Of a stretch of 64,000 nt of DNA, positions 45,729 through 54,211 are shown one piece after another. The stretch's first letter is position 1. Each line of letters begins with the position of its first letter. Where the stretch lies: assembly GCF_000968015.1 (NCBI RefSeq), contig NZ_LACH01000001.1, forward strand, positions 186,001 to 250,000, read 5' to 3'. Origin of the DNA: Pseudomonas fluorescens (lineage in GTDB: Bacteria > Pseudomonadota > Gammaproteobacteria > Pseudomonadales > Pseudomonadaceae). The translations under genes and the position numbers were made by a program. The notes beneath the pieces are model-generated. The model ran no database searches and was not told the DNA's origin. It was given only the letters and a program-made list of their open reading frames with translations.

Positions 45729-47797
45729 AAAGGCGCTCCATCGATGCCATGGGGAAGCGGTTCTTCGAGCTCGCCGGCGACGACGAATTCCACCCCTGGC
45801 AGCAACGACAGACGCAGGCCGCTCAAGGCGTGCAGCAGATGCAGGCGCGCACCTTCATCGCACTCCGTGTTGAGGGCACGGCGGGTGCGATCCAGGGTCA
45901 TCAGCAACGGACTCGGCGCCGGCAACCGCTCGCCAGCCTTTAGGCAGGCCTTGAAATACTCGCCGACCTCGGCCACCACCTGGTGCAGCAGCACTTGCGG
46001 TGCGCCGAGGACTCGCGGTGTATAGGCGAGCAAATCCAGCAGGTTCAGCGCCACGCGCACTTCCCTCAGGGCGATGCCGGTGTCCTGGCCGGTCATGGCC
46101 AGGCGCGGCAAGTGCTGCATCAGGCGATCGAGCATCTGCACACCCAAGTGCCGGTGCTCAGACAACGTGGCCGGTTCGGTGAGGCTGACAATGTCGCGCC
46201 AGCTGAAACGGGTCAGGCGCTTGGCCGCCAGTTCGGCGCCGAACGGCCGGGCGATCAGGGTCCAGACAAACGCGAACAACAAGCCCACGGGACCGGCCAG
46301 GTTGGAGTTGGCGAAACTGAGGAAATCCGCGTCGTAGACGCCCTGAATGCTGATGAAGGACGAGGTGTTGACGAGGGTCAGCAGCATGCCCAGATAGAAC
46401 TGCGGCTTGACCGTCAGGGTGCCGATGCAAATGAACGGCACGGCAAACGCCAACACCAGCATCGGGAAATCATGCAGGTTGGGCAGAACCAGAAACAGAT
46501 AAAGACTGGCGAACAACACCGACATCGCCGTCCAGAAAAAGAATCGGTAGATCTGCGGTGCCGGGTCGTCCATCGACGCGAAAAAGCTGCACGCCACTGC
46601 CGCCAGAATCACTGCGGCGCCACCGTCGGTCCAGCCGAGCAGAATCCACAGCACCGAAGCGACGATGATGGCGGTGACGGTGGACGCCGCCGAATAGAGC
46701 ATCAGCCCACGGTCGAGAAACGGCGACAGCCGACCAAGCCGCCAGTGCCGATAGACCGCGCGCCAGCTGTCCTGGCTTTCGCACTGGATGGCGTACTGCA
46801 GACTGCGACAGTCCTGCCACACATCGATCCACTCGCCGAGGCGATACAGGGCGTTCGAAAACAGCAACTGCTTGCGATCATCCAACGCTTCGGCGGACGG
46901 TTGAAGGGCTTCGAGTTGATCTTTCAGCGCTTGCCAGCGGGCGAGGTCGGCGTCTTTGTGGCCGAGCCATTCGGTGGTCGCGGCCAACAGCGGCGCGAAC
47001 TTATCCACAAGCTCGGGCGTGCGCCGCTCAAGGGCATAGAGCGCGTCGTCGAGGGCGTCGATCACTGGCAGCAGGTGAATCATGCGACCGCGCAGTTCCT
47101 TGGTGTTGCGCACCGTTTGCGGCCGTGCGCCTTCGTGGGGCAACTGACCGATCATCAATTCCAGCGTATTGAAGGTCGCGACCATCGACGAACGTAGCGC
47201 ACTGACTTCGTCCGGCTGCACGTTGCGGCTGAGGAAACGCAGGCTGTAAGTCGAAGCATCAGCAAACCATTTGTTCACTGAATCGTTGAACACCGGCGCC
47301 AGCCGCCGAGGCCAGAACATGGCGCCGACCACCGCGGCCACGGCGATGCCGAGGAAGATTTCTTCCGTCCGCGCCTCTGCGATGTCCCACACCGCCAAGG
47401 GGTTATTCACCACCGGCAGGGCAATCAGCGGCAAGGTATAACCGGCGAGCATCAGGGCGTAACTGTTAGCCGTGCGCAGGTGCAGCGACAGAAACAGCAA
47501 AATCCCTGTCCACAGCGCAATGACCACCACCAGTACATAGGGGCTCTGGACAAACATCGGCACGAAAAAAACCGCGGCGGCGGCACCGAGAAGGGTGCCG
47601 ACTGCGCGGTACAGCGCCTTGGAACTGGTAGGGCCGACAAACGGACTGGAAACGATGTAGACCGTGGCCATCGCCCAATAAGGCCGGGGCATTTGCATGA
47701 GCATGGCGATGTACAACGCGATCATCGATGCCGCGAACGTTCGCACACCGTAGAACCAGTCCCGCGCCGGGGGCATGCCGGTAAAAAATCCGCTCAA
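45725..47797 (-). CDS. FUSC family (AaeB-like) efflux pump
   Basis: The 690-residue inner-membrane protein has two blocks of TM helices (about residues 20-165 and 360-510), each followed by a cytoplasmic domain. The N-terminal segment RPYWAMATVYIVSSPFVGPT and ALYRAVGTLLGAAAAVFFVP match the FUSC/AaeB family, which exports aromatic acids such as p-hydroxybenzoate or fusaric acid. It overlaps marR and the DUF1656 gene by ATGA. Confidence 0.9.
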   Translation of the reverse strand: MSGFFTGMPPARDWFYGVRTFAASMIALYIAMLMQMPRPYWAMATVYIVSSPFVGPTSSKALYRAVGTLLGAAAAVFFVPMFVQSPYVLVVVIALWTGILLFLSLHLRTANSYALMLAGYTLPLIALPVVNNPLAVWDIAEARTEEIFLGIAVAAVVGAMFWPRRLAPVFNDSVNKWFADASTYSLRFLSRNVQPDEVSALRSSMVATFNTLELMIGQLPHEGARPQTVRNTKELRGRMIHLLPVIDALDDALYALERRTPELVDKFAPLLAATTEWLGHKDADLARWQALKDQLEALQPSAEALDDRKQLLFSNALYRLGEWIDVWQDCRSLQYAIQCESQDSWRAVYRHWRLGRLSPFLDRGLMLYSAASTVTAIIVASVLWILLGWTDGGAAVILAAVACSFFASMDDPAPQIYRFFFWTAMSVLFASLYLFLVLPNLHDFPMLVLAFAVPFICIGTLTVKPQFYLGMLLTLVNTSSFISIQGVYDADFLSFANSNLAGPVGLLFAFVWTLIARPFGAELAAKRLTRFSWRDIVSLTEPATLSEHRHLGVQMLDRLMQHLPRLAMTGQDTGIALREVRVALNLLDLLAYTPRVLGAPQVLLHQVVAEVGEYFKACLKAGERLPAPSPLLMTLDRTRRALNTECDEGARLHLLHALSGLRLSLLPGVEFVVAGELEEPLPHGIDGAPL

Positions 47798-48261
47798 GGG
47801 TTGATCACCGGTAAATGATTGGCCGATTCAAAAGCCCTCAGAACCCGCAACGCCGCTTCCAGATCATTCTGATCGATCCCTTCGAGCACTTCATGGCGCA
47901 AGCGCACCAGCTCGATTTCGACGGCTTGCACCAATTCACGACCGGTCTCGGTCAGGCTCAGGCATTTGGCGCGACGGTCATGGGCGTCTTCGGTACGGCA
48001 CACGTAGCCGGCATGACACAGCTGATCCAGCAGGCGCACTAGCGATGGGCTCTCCATCCCGGCCGCCTGGGCTACCGTCACCTGCCGCACACCCTCGCCC
48101 AAACGCCCGATCATCAACAGCGGGGCGGCGCAGGCTTCGGAGATTCCATAGTTGACCAGCGTGGTCTGGCAGATCTTCCGCCAATGCCTGGCGGCCACCA
48201 CCATGGAGCTGCTGATGTTCATCTGGAGAGCGTCGAGGTTGTTCGGCACGAGGGAATGCAC
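47794..48261 (-). CDS. MarR family regulator of the efflux operon
   Basis: The 155-residue regulator has the MarR winged helix (about residues 50-125): VTVAQAAGMESPSLVRLLDQL is the HTH, followed by the wing TEDAHDRRAKCLSLTETG. It is the first gene of the operon and probably autorepresses; an inverted repeat covers the likely transcription start. The frame begins at GTG 48261 with no clear RBS; ATG 48222 (MNISSSMVVA) is an alternative start. The inducer is likely the aromatic or phenolic compound that the pump exports. Confidence 0.87.
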   Translation of the reverse strand: MHSLVPNNLDALQMNISSSMVVAARHWRKICQTTLVNYGISEACAAPLLMIGRLGEGVRQVTVAQAAGMESPSLVRLLDQLCHAGYVCRTEDAHDRRAKCLSLTETGRELVQAVEIELVRLRHEVLEGIDQNDLEAALRVLRAFESANHLPVINP

Positions 48262-48266
48262 ACACT

Positions 48267-48314
48267 GTTAGTTTGCTAACTATCAATATGGCATTTGCGG
48301 GGAAAGTTGGTCAA
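48267..48314 (-). promoter_or_regulatory. Promoter and MarR-type operator of the efflux operon
   Basis: A -35 box TTGACC (48314-48309) and -10 box CATATT (48290-48285) are 18 bp apart. GTTAG-TTTG-CTAAC (48267-48280), a perfect 5-bp inverted repeat, lies right at the expected start site. This is the usual place for MarR to block transcription. Confidence 0.6.
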
Positions 48315-48360
48315 GTTTTGAAACAATTCTCAGGCGGACGGACAGCTTTTTTACGATCCA

Positions 48361-48552
48361 TCAGGACGCCTGATTGAAATCGCCTAGACGTACCAGCATC
48401 GCTTCATAAAGATCTGCCGAAACCAGATAGGCCTTGATCTTATTGTTTTCCAGCACCGCAATAGGTCCGGCTTGCGCTTCGCGTACTGTAGCTCCTGCGT
48501 TTTTCGCGAGCTCAGAGATGCTGATGACTCTTTCTGCCAAAACACGTTGCAT
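48361..48552 (-). CDS. Orphan Phd/YefM-family antitoxin-like protein
   Basis: The 63-residue protein has a Phd/YefM-like N-terminal DNA-binding part: ERVISISELAKNAGATVREA, then GPIAVLENNKIKAYLVSADLYEAML. Full antitoxins are usually ~80 residues with a toxin-binding tail and a RelE/Doc-type toxin gene next. Here the protein ends at GDFNQAS and there is no toxin gene on either side, only marR downstream and a DUF2789 gene upstream. It may be a solitary regulator or the remnant of a lost pair. Confidence 0.72.
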   Translation of the reverse strand: MQRVLAERVISISELAKNAGATVREAQAGPIAVLENNKIKAYLVSADLYEAMLVRLGDFNQAS

Positions 48553-48649
48553 GACTCGGTCTCATGGTCGGACTCAACGCCATGAAAGCTACTTCAGCTC
48601 AGGTAATACCTTTCAGAAAAGCTGTGACAAGGTTTTGCGCTCAGATTTT

Positions 48650-48895
48650 TTACACCCCCCGCCCCTTCCTCAACAGCACATCCAACTGATCCACCACCTC
48701 AGCCCAATCGGCGTCATCCAGAATATCGTCGCGCAAAAACTGCGCTTGGCTCTGGCTCCAGAAGAACGCATCCGCCAGGTGCAATTCGGGTTTGAGCGGT
48801 GAATGGGTGGCGATGAATTTGTCGATGCTTTCGGCGTCATCAGGCAGGCCGAGTTGTTTGAACAGGTTGGGGAGGCTGTGGGTTGGGGATTCCAT
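48650..48895 (-). CDS. DUF2789 family protein
   Basis: The 81-residue protein fits DUF2789: HSLPNLFKQLGLPDDAESID, FIATHSPL, and FFWSQSQAQFLRDDILDDADWAEVVDQLD. The function is unknown. ATG 48895 (MESPTHSLPN) has AAGGAG upstream and is preferred over 48946. Confidence 0.85.
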   Translation of the reverse strand: MESPTHSLPNLFKQLGLPDDAESIDKFIATHSPLKPELHLADAFFWSQSQAQFLRDDILDDADWAEVVDQLDVLLRKGRGV

Positions 48896-48945
48896 GGTGG
48901 GCTCCTTTGTAATGCTTGAAATGGAGGGTGACTGCTTCGCAGTCA

Positions 48946-49008
48946 ATCGCGAGCAAGCTCGCTCCCACAGGAATCGCGTACCCCTGTGGGAGCGAGCTTG
49001 CTCGCGAT
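48946..49008. repeat. REP pair
   Basis: Inverted ATCGCGAGCAAGCTCGCTCC cores with a short spacer lie between the DUF2789 gene and the YbaK-like gene. Confidence 0.88.
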
Positions 49009-49032
49009 GGCGGTGTTACTGACACCGAAAAG

Positions 49033-49494
49033 CTACTGACTCAACTCGCACACTTCAGCATGCGGCACCATTTTCAGGAATTCCGGCACGCTCATGTGCA
49101 CCAGGTTGTTGTGGTTACCAGCCTCCAGGTAGATGTCTTTTTGCCGGGTCAGCAGTGGGTCGATGACCATGTCCAGGCCATAGGATTCGCCCAGCGCAGG
49201 CACCGCGCCGCGTTCGCAGTCCTGGAACAGATGCGCCAGGGTGCTTTCCCGGGTGATCTGCCATTCGCCACTGCCGCGTACTTTGCTCAGGTCCAGGTGA
49301 CGGCTCGCTGGCAGCACAGCCATCAGGTAATGGCCGTGGTGGTCGTCGAGGATCACCGATTTGGCCACCCGTTCGGCAGGAATACCCGCGACCCGCGCCG
49401 TTTCAAGGCTGCTGGCCGAGTGCGGATGGGTGACGACGTCAAATTCGCATTGAGCCTTGTTCAGGCTGTCCTGCACAGTTCTTGCCATACGCAT
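49033..49494 (-). CDS. YbaK/ProX-type aminoacyl-tRNA deacylase family protein
   Basis: The 153-residue protein fits the YbaK/prolyl-tRNA editing fold: FDVVTHPHSASSLETARVAG, the conserved Lys in ERVAKSVILDD, YLMAVLPASRHLDLSKVR, and GAVPALGESYGLDMVIDPLL. The family hydrolyses mischarged aminoacyl-tRNAs in trans. ATG 49494 is preceded by GAGGTG; the frame runs to 49617 without a better site. Which tRNA it edits is not clear. Confidence 0.85.
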   Translation of the reverse strand: MRMARTVQDSLNKAQCEFDVVTHPHSASSLETARVAGIPAERVAKSVILDDHHGHYLMAVLPASRHLDLSKVRGSGEWQITRESTLAHLFQDCERGAVPALGESYGLDMVIDPLLTRQKDIYLEAGNHNNLVHMSVPEFLKMVPHAEVCELSQ

Positions 49495-49692
49495 GATGCA
49501 CCTCGGAGTCCGCAACAACGTTTCGCGGACGATGGTTAAACCTTTTCTCTCCACTAAAAGTCTAGGCCCGCTGGCGCCATCGCGCGGGAAATCTGCCCGC
49601 CGGAACAACGTCAACAACTGATCAAAATTCGTACAATTCAGAGCTCAGCTAGACTGTATAAAGAACCATCAATGACTCTCCCGGAGGGTCAA

Positions 49693-50223
49693 GTGAACAC
49701 TCGTTGTTGTGCAGTTGCGCTGCTGTTGGCCTTGAGCGGTTCGGTATTCGCGGCGGACACCGTCGTCCTGCTGGTGCCCAACCCCATCGGGATCTGGCTG
49801 ATCACGTTCGGCATCGCGTTTCTGGTCGCCGAAGCGGCCCTGCCCAATTACGGCGTGATCGGTCTGGGCGGCATTGTGATGTTCGTGATCGGTGCGGTGA
49901 TTCTGACCAACACCGAGGTGCCGGTTCCGTTGATGATCGGCCTGGGACTGATCAGTGCCCTGTTGCTGATTTTCCTGCTGATCCACGCCCTGAAAACCCG
50001 ACCGCGCGAAAACGTCAGTGGCGATGCAGGACTGGTGGGTAGTGTGACCCCGGTGATGTCGCTGGCCGGCAATGCCTACAACGGTTGGGTGCACCTGCAA
50101 GGAGAAAAGTGGCAAGTACTCAGCGCCACGCCGCTGCAACCCGGGCAACGGGTCCGGGTGGTGGCACGCAAGGGATTATTGCTGGAAGTGGCCGCGGCTG
50201 ACGCGGCGCCAGGTGGAGAATAA
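49693..50223 (+). CDS. NfeD-like membrane protein (short form)
   Basis: The 176-residue protein has a signal peptide ([20 protein letters not shown]), three TM helices (about residues 28-95; [20 protein letters not shown]) and a C-terminal OB-like NfeD domain (about 110-170; [13 protein letters not shown]...[18 protein letters not shown] in part). GTG 49693 follows GGAGGG and gives a proper signal, so I prefer it to ATG 49672. Short NfeD proteins pair with slipins; here the slipin gene starts two bases after the stop. They may act in membrane microdomain or protease control. Confidence 0.85.
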   Translation: MNTRCCAVALLLALSGSVFAADTVVLLVPNPIGIWLITFGIAFLVAEAALPNYGVIGLGGIVMFVIGAVILTNTEVPVPLMIGLGLISALLLIFLLIHALKTRPRENVSGDAGLVGSVTPVMSLAGNAYNGWVHLQGEKWQVLSATPLQPGQRVRVVARKGLLLEVAAADAAPGGE

Positions 50224-50225
50224 CC

Positions 50226-50984
50226 ATGGGCCTGCAACTGGGTTTTGCCGCGCTGCTGTTACTGGTGATTGCACTGGCGGGGTCGACCTTCCGCATCCTG
50301 CGCGAATACGAGCGCGGAGTGGTCTTCCAGCTCGGACGCTTCTGGCAGGTCAAAGGCCCTGGCCTGATCCTGCTGATTCCGGTAGTGCAGCAAATGGTTC
50401 GCGTCGACTTGCGTACCGTGGTCCTCGACGTTCCGCCGCAAGACGTGATCACCCGCGACAACGTCTCGGTCAAGGTCAACGCGGTGCTGTATTTCCGCGT
50501 CCTCGATCCGCAAAAGGCGATCATCCAGGTCGAAGACTTTCTCATGGCCACCAGCCAATTGGCTCAAACCACGTTGCGAGCCGTGCTCGGTAAACATGAA
50601 CTCGATGAATTGCTGGCCGAACGTGAGCGGTTGAACATCGACATCCAGCAAGTGCTCGATGCCCAGACCGACGCCTGGGGCATCAAGGTCGCCAACGTCG
50701 AGATCAAGCACGTGGACCTCAACGAATCGATGATCCGCGCCATCGCCAAACAGGCCGAAGCCGAACGGGAGCGCCGGGCCAAGGTGATCCACGCTGAAGG
50801 CGAATTGCAGGCCTCGGAAAAACTCATGCAGGCCGCCGAAATGCTTGGGCGCCAGCCTGGGGCCATGCAGTTGCGGTATATGCAGACATTGAGTTCGATT
50901 GCCGGGGACAAGAGTTCGACGATTGTCTTTCCGCTGCCGATCGAGTTGCTCAAGGGGATGGCGGATTTGTCGTCCAAATCCTGA
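50226..50984 (+). CDS. Slipin (SPFH/stomatin family) membrane protein
   Basis: The 252-residue protein has one N-terminal TM helix (about residues 4-22) and an SPFH/Band 7 domain (about 25-190; [37 protein letters not shown]). A helical region with [20 protein letters not shown] typical of stomatins follows. Slipins oligomerise at the membrane. It is co-transcribed with the NfeD-like gene directly upstream (2-bp gap, RBS GGTGGAG). Confidence 0.9.
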   Translation: MGLQLGFAALLLLVIALAGSTFRILREYERGVVFQLGRFWQVKGPGLILLIPVVQQMVRVDLRTVVLDVPPQDVITRDNVSVKVNAVLYFRVLDPQKAIIQVEDFLMATSQLAQTTLRAVLGKHELDELLAERERLNIDIQQVLDAQTDAWGIKVANVEIKHVDLNESMIRAIAKQAEAERERRAKVIHAEGELQASEKLMQAAEMLGRQPGAMQLRYMQTLSSIAGDKSSTIVFPLPIELLKGMADLSSKS

Positions 50985-50991
50985 TAGCCCC

Positions 50992-51068
50992 AAAAGATCG
51001 CAGCCTTCGGCAGCTCCTACATGGGCGCGGCGTACACCTGTAGGAGCTGCCGAAGGCTGCGATCTTTT
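50992..51068. repeat. Inverted repeat, GTAGGAGCTGCCGAAGGCT family
   Basis: Arms AAAAGATCGCAGCCTTCGGC and complement enclose about 20 bp just after the slipin gene. It is the third copy of this family in the window. Confidence 0.85.
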
Positions 51069-51179
51069 GACCTTCCCCACAGACACCAACGTCCGGTAAC
51101 CCCGTCGGAGATTTCCTTCAAGTTGTAGTGGTGTTGGTGAACTTGTTCCGGCCCAAACCTAGGTCTAGTCTGGCTTTGT

Positions 51180-51397
51180 CACTGAATAATCGGTGACACG
51201 GACGTGCAAGTCCGACGAAACTGTTTAGGTCGCAATTGCCATGGCTCATTGCTTTATGGCGGCTGCGCGCAGGAGATCCTCGGATCTGCTGGGTGTCCTA
51301 AACAGTCCCGGTCTTGCACACCTGCGCACGGCCGCCACCCTATTCGCGTGCAAGCGAACGGTGACGGCCCCCACTTACTGTTTAGGATCTTTTATAT
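51180..51397 (+). promoter_or_regulatory. Structured leader RNA with two mutually exclusive pairings upstream of the DUF6124 gene
   Basis: The ~220-nt leader has ordered blocks. A1 is GTGCAAG (51204-51210), B1 CTGTTTAGG (51221-51229). A middle strand has CCTAAACAG (51297-51305) and CTTGCAC (51313-51319). Then come A2 GTGCAAG (51348-51354) and B2 CTGTTTAGG (51378-51386). The middle strand can pair in nested fashion with A1-B1 or with A2-B2. B2 contains the AGGA ribosome site ten bases before the ATG, so the second pairing would block translation. A further stem (GGCGGC/GCCGCC and GCGCAGG/CCTGCGC, 51258-51336) encloses the middle strand. A weak promoter (TTGTTC, 17 bp, TAGTCT) may lie just upstream. 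Confidence 0.6.
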
Positions 51398-51781
51398 ATG
51401 CACAAAATTACTCCGAATCCTCCAGAGAACTCTGGAACCGATTCCGAAAATTCCCTCGAAGACGAAAAACTCAAAGAAGCCGCCGACCGCGCCTTCACCC
51501 ACTACTTCCCCCCGACCACCGAAAAACCGCCCAAACACCGCAAAGGCAACCTCTTCACCGTCGCCCCCGATGTCAAGACCGAATCCCTTCTGGCCAACGC
51601 CTCCGAAGACTTGCTGTCCATCAGCGCCATCGCTGCCAATCTGGCGGACGATGTGGACGGGACACGGCGCTCGGTAGCCTTGGCGCTCAGTCGCATGGCC
51701 GATGGCGTGCAGTTGCTCGTCGAGCGAGCGCTGGATCATTGGGAGGAGTCGGAGGTTATGCAGGCTCGGGTCAAGGTTTAG
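51398..51781 (+). CDS. DUF6124 family protein
   Basis: The 127-residue protein starts MHKITPNPPEN, typical of a Pseudomonas family annotated as DUF6124/DUF3077. It has a low-complexity Pro/Lys-rich N-terminal half and a helical C-terminal half (SLLANASEDLLSISAIAANL, VALALSRMADGVQLLVERAL). There is no signal peptide or TM segment. Function unknown. The AGGA ribosome site lies inside a repeated block of the structured leader, so expression is probably set at translation. Confidence 0.75.
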   Translation: MHKITPNPPENSGTDSENSLEDEKLKEAADRAFTHYFPPTTEKPPKHRKGNLFTVAPDVKTESLLANASEDLLSISAIAANLADDVDGTRRSVALALSRMADGVQLLVERALDHWEESEVMQARVKV

Positions 51782-51814
51782 CCAGGTAGATTTGTGTTGA
51801 ATTGACCACCGCTT

Positions 51815-51876
51815 TCGCGAGCAGGCTCACTCCTACAGGGGAATGCATTCCAAATGTAGGAGCGAGCCTGCTCGCG
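51815..51876. repeat. REP pair
   Basis: Inverted TCGCGAGCAGGCTCACTCCT-type cores lie between the DUF6124 gene and the end of the sulfotransferase operon. Confidence 0.82.
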
Positions 51877-51903
51877 ATGGCGTCAGTACAGTCAATGAAT
51901 GAA

Positions 51904-52848
51904 TCAGCGATTATCACGGCGATCTTTTTCCAATGCCTCATAAGGCACTCGCGCCCAACGCTCCACACGTTCGTGCAACAGCACTGAGGCCTCGCGGCGC
52001 TTGCTATCACTGTCCCCGACAAACACATCTGACGGCTGCTTGGCATGCTGCCCCACCGCCGCAAATACTTGCTCACGCTGCACATCATCCAACCCAAAAA
52101 ACTCAGCCAACCGCCCCGCCATCGCCCCCGGCAATTCGCTGTAATTCACCGCCAACCCACCAAATTCCCGACAGTACGCCAACCCCGATTCCAGCAACCT
52201 TCCCAACCGACGGGCGATGTAATCCTCGCGGCCATCAAATGGCAGCTCATCAATCATCCCCGGCACCATGTGCATGCCCGGGCGACGCAGATGCGAAACA
52301 GCAATTTCCAGCGGATCACGGTACAAAAACAACCACGGTGTCTTGGGAAAACACTCGCGCAACAGAGGCAGTTCAGCGATGTTCCAGGCATCGAGCTTGA
52401 TCACCAGTCGCTGCTCGACGCCGAGCCGACGCTGGCCATAGGCGGACAACAACCCTTTAATGGCGGCACGCCTTTCGGCTAACGGCAAATCACTGCGCAG
52501 CAAAGCATCCAACGGCGGTGGCTCACTGATGACGATGTGGCTGTCGAGTCGGGCGAGCATCTGACTGACCAGGGTCGAACCGCAGCGGGACGCATGAAAA
52601 ATGAAGGCACTGGGCGTCAGTCCAGGACTGCACACCTGCCAGTCAGTGAGCGCCGACAACGGCGTTTCCCGGCGAAATGCCTGATTGAACGGTAGCCTCA
52701 ACGCGTCCTCCACCGCATCGCGAAAAAACGGTTGATGCAGCCGCGTGTCGCCGAACCAGCACCAGTCAACCCGCCACTGACCTGCGACCGGCCAGACGCG
52801 AATCGGCAACCACCCCTCGAGATTCAGGCGCTCCATTGTTCGTTCCAT
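51904..52848 (-). CDS. Sulfotransferase family protein
   Basis: The 314-residue protein has a family-specific N-terminal part (about residues 1-75). The PAPS 5'-phosphosulfate loop is FIFHASRCGSTLVSQML (about 82-98), and the 3'-phosphate site is LFLYRDPLEIAVSHLRRPG (about 175-195). It should move sulfate from PAPS to an acceptor hydroxyl. It is the last gene of the adhesin operon and overlaps the hydroxylase gene by 25 bp. PAPS supply is encoded two genes upstream. The acceptor is unknown; the giant repeat protein of the same operon is the obvious candidate. Confidence 0.82.
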   Translation of the reverse strand: MERTMERLNLEGWLPIRVWPVAGQWRVDWCWFGDTRLHQPFFRDAVEDALRLPFNQAFRRETPLSALTDWQVCSPGLTPSAFIFHASRCGSTLVSQMLARLDSHIVISEPPPLDALLRSDLPLAERRAAIKGLLSAYGQRRLGVEQRLVIKLDAWNIAELPLLRECFPKTPWLFLYRDPLEIAVSHLRRPGMHMVPGMIDELPFDGREDYIARRLGRLLESGLAYCREFGGLAVNYSELPGAMAGRLAEFFGLDDVQREQVFAAVGQHAKQPSDVFVGDSDSKRREASVLLHERVERWARVPYEALEKDRRDNR

Positions 52849-53609
52849 CGACGCCGACCGTCGCGCATCGCCGCACGCAGTTGTTCGCGGGTAAATGGCA
52901 AACCCCGCTCGGCCCCCAGTTCCAGCGCGCGGGCGATAAACGCTTCGCTGTCCTGCATACCCTGCAAGGTTTTACTCAGTTGTGGATCGCTTTCCACCAG
53001 CGCGTTGAACTGCGCAAAAAATCCATGACCGACATCAGGACGCGGCGTCGTCGCCAGCCCGTCAGATATCGCCTGATCCAGCCAGGCACCGGGCCGGCAA
53101 TCAAGCACCAGATGAATGCGCGCTTGAGTATCACGATTGTCCACACGATGAGGTCGTGACAGGTCGAGAAACCAGCACTCACCGGCAGCCATCGGCATGC
53201 GCTGGCCGTCCAGCATAAAGTCCACGTGAGGCGCGCTGACTAGCGGGATATGCAGGCGCAGATCAGCGTCTGGCCCGCCAAGGTCGTAGTCGCGATGCTC
53301 GTGAATCTGCCCACCCGGACCCAGCCGCAATAGCCGCGCGCAGACGATGTCCAGTGGCAGATCGCGCAATCCTTGCTGCCATCGGACATCCCGCAACCAC
53401 GGCGCGCGCAACAACGGTTCACCGCGCCCGGGCGACAATTCAGTCAACGCATCCGCCGCCGAAATCAGCGCGACACCGCTCCATTCCCCTGCGTAGTAAG
53501 CGCTATTGAAATGAGCCTGCCACGCGTCGTCGCCAATCGCCGCCAGCGCCTGCAACAGCAGCGGCAAATCCACCATCACCGGCAAGCGCGAGAACGCCGG
53601 TCGGTTCAT
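52824..53609 (-). CDS. Aspartyl/asparaginyl beta-hydroxylase-like dioxygenase
   Basis: The 261-residue protein shows the Asp_Arg_Hydrox pattern in its middle: LRLGPGGQIHEHRDYDLGG supplies the first metal His and Asp, ADLRLHIPLVSAPHVDFML follows, and GECWFLDLSRPHRVDNRDTQ supplies the distal His. RIHLVLDCR is the closing strand with the 2-oxoglutarate-binding Arg. Such Fe(II)/2-oxoglutarate enzymes hydroxylate Asp or Asn side chains of proteins or free amino acids. ATG 53609 overlaps the APS kinase stop by ATGA. A C-terminal helical extension of ~85 residues is extra. The target is unknown. Confidence 0.8.
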   Translation of the reverse strand: MNRPAFSRLPVMVDLPLLLQALAAIGDDAWQAHFNSAYYAGEWSGVALISAADALTELSPGRGEPLLRAPWLRDVRWQQGLRDLPLDIVCARLLRLGPGGQIHEHRDYDLGGPDADLRLHIPLVSAPHVDFMLDGQRMPMAAGECWFLDLSRPHRVDNRDTQARIHLVLDCRPGAWLDQAISDGLATTPRPDVGHGFFAQFNALVESDPQLSKTLQGMQDSEAFIARALELGAERGLPFTREQLRAAMRDGRRRWNEQWSA

Positions 53610-54211
53610 CGCTTCGGCAACACCGCACACTCGCCGAGCCAGGTCAGCAAGTGATCGAGACAAGCCTCAACCGACTGCACGCCGGTATCGAGCACCAGGG
53701 AGGCGGACGGCGGCGGTTCATACGGCGCAGACACACCTGTAAATCCTGGCAAATCACCCCGTCGTGCTCGGGCGTAATGACCTTTCGGGTCGCGCTGCTC
53801 GCACACCGACAGGGAAGCGCTGCACCAGACCTCGCGGTAATCCTCGCCCAGTCGCCGGGCAAACACCTCACGCAACTCCACCAGCGGCGTGATCATCGCC
53901 AGGATGACGATCTGCCCGTTCTCCACCAGCAGCGCCGCGACTTCGCTGGCGCGACGGATGTTCTCCAGGCGATCGCTGTCGGCAAAACCGAGATCGCGAT
54001 TGAGCCCGACCCGCAGCCCGTCGCCATCGAGCACGATGCTCTGCACGCCGTGCTCGAACAGTTCGGCGTGCAGCGCCTGGGCCAGGGTCGATTTGCCCGC
54101 CGCCGGCAAACCGGTCAGCAAAATCGCCGTGCCGCGATGGCCGTTACGGACCTCTCGTTGTTCGCGGCTGATGCTCGCCGTCGGTGCCAGCAGGTTATTG
54201 GACCTGGGCAT
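53606..54211 (-). CDS. cysC: Adenylylsulfate (APS) kinase CysC
   Basis: The 201-residue kinase has Walker A TGLPAAGKSTLAQAL (about residues 33-47), the DGDGLRVGLNRDLGFADSDR substrate segment and the NIRRASEVAALL helix, all typical of CysC. It phosphorylates APS to PAPS, the sulfate donor for sulfotransferases. It stands alone rather than fused to CysN. Pseudomonas reduces APS directly for cysteine synthesis, so a separate CysC here is best explained as donor supply for the two sulfotransferases in the cluster. It overlaps the TolC-like gene by 17 bp and the hydroxylase gene by ATGA. Confidence 0.9.
   Translation of the reverse strand: MPRSNNLLAPTASISREQREVRNGHRGTAILLTGLPAAGKSTLAQALHAELFEHGVQSIVLDGDGLRVGLNRDLGFADSDRLENIRRASEVAALLVENGQIVILAMITPLVELREVFARRLGEDYREVWCSASLSVCEQRDPKGHYARARRGDLPGFTGVSAPYEPPPSASLVLDTGVQSVEACLDHLLTWLGECAVLPKR

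Noticed and set aside
51190..51397. Possible group II intron or self-splicing start in the DUF6124 leader (GTGCAAG near its 5' end)
   Set aside because: No domain V-like hairpin or intron-encoded protein is present; the repeats are better explained by alternative RNA pairings.
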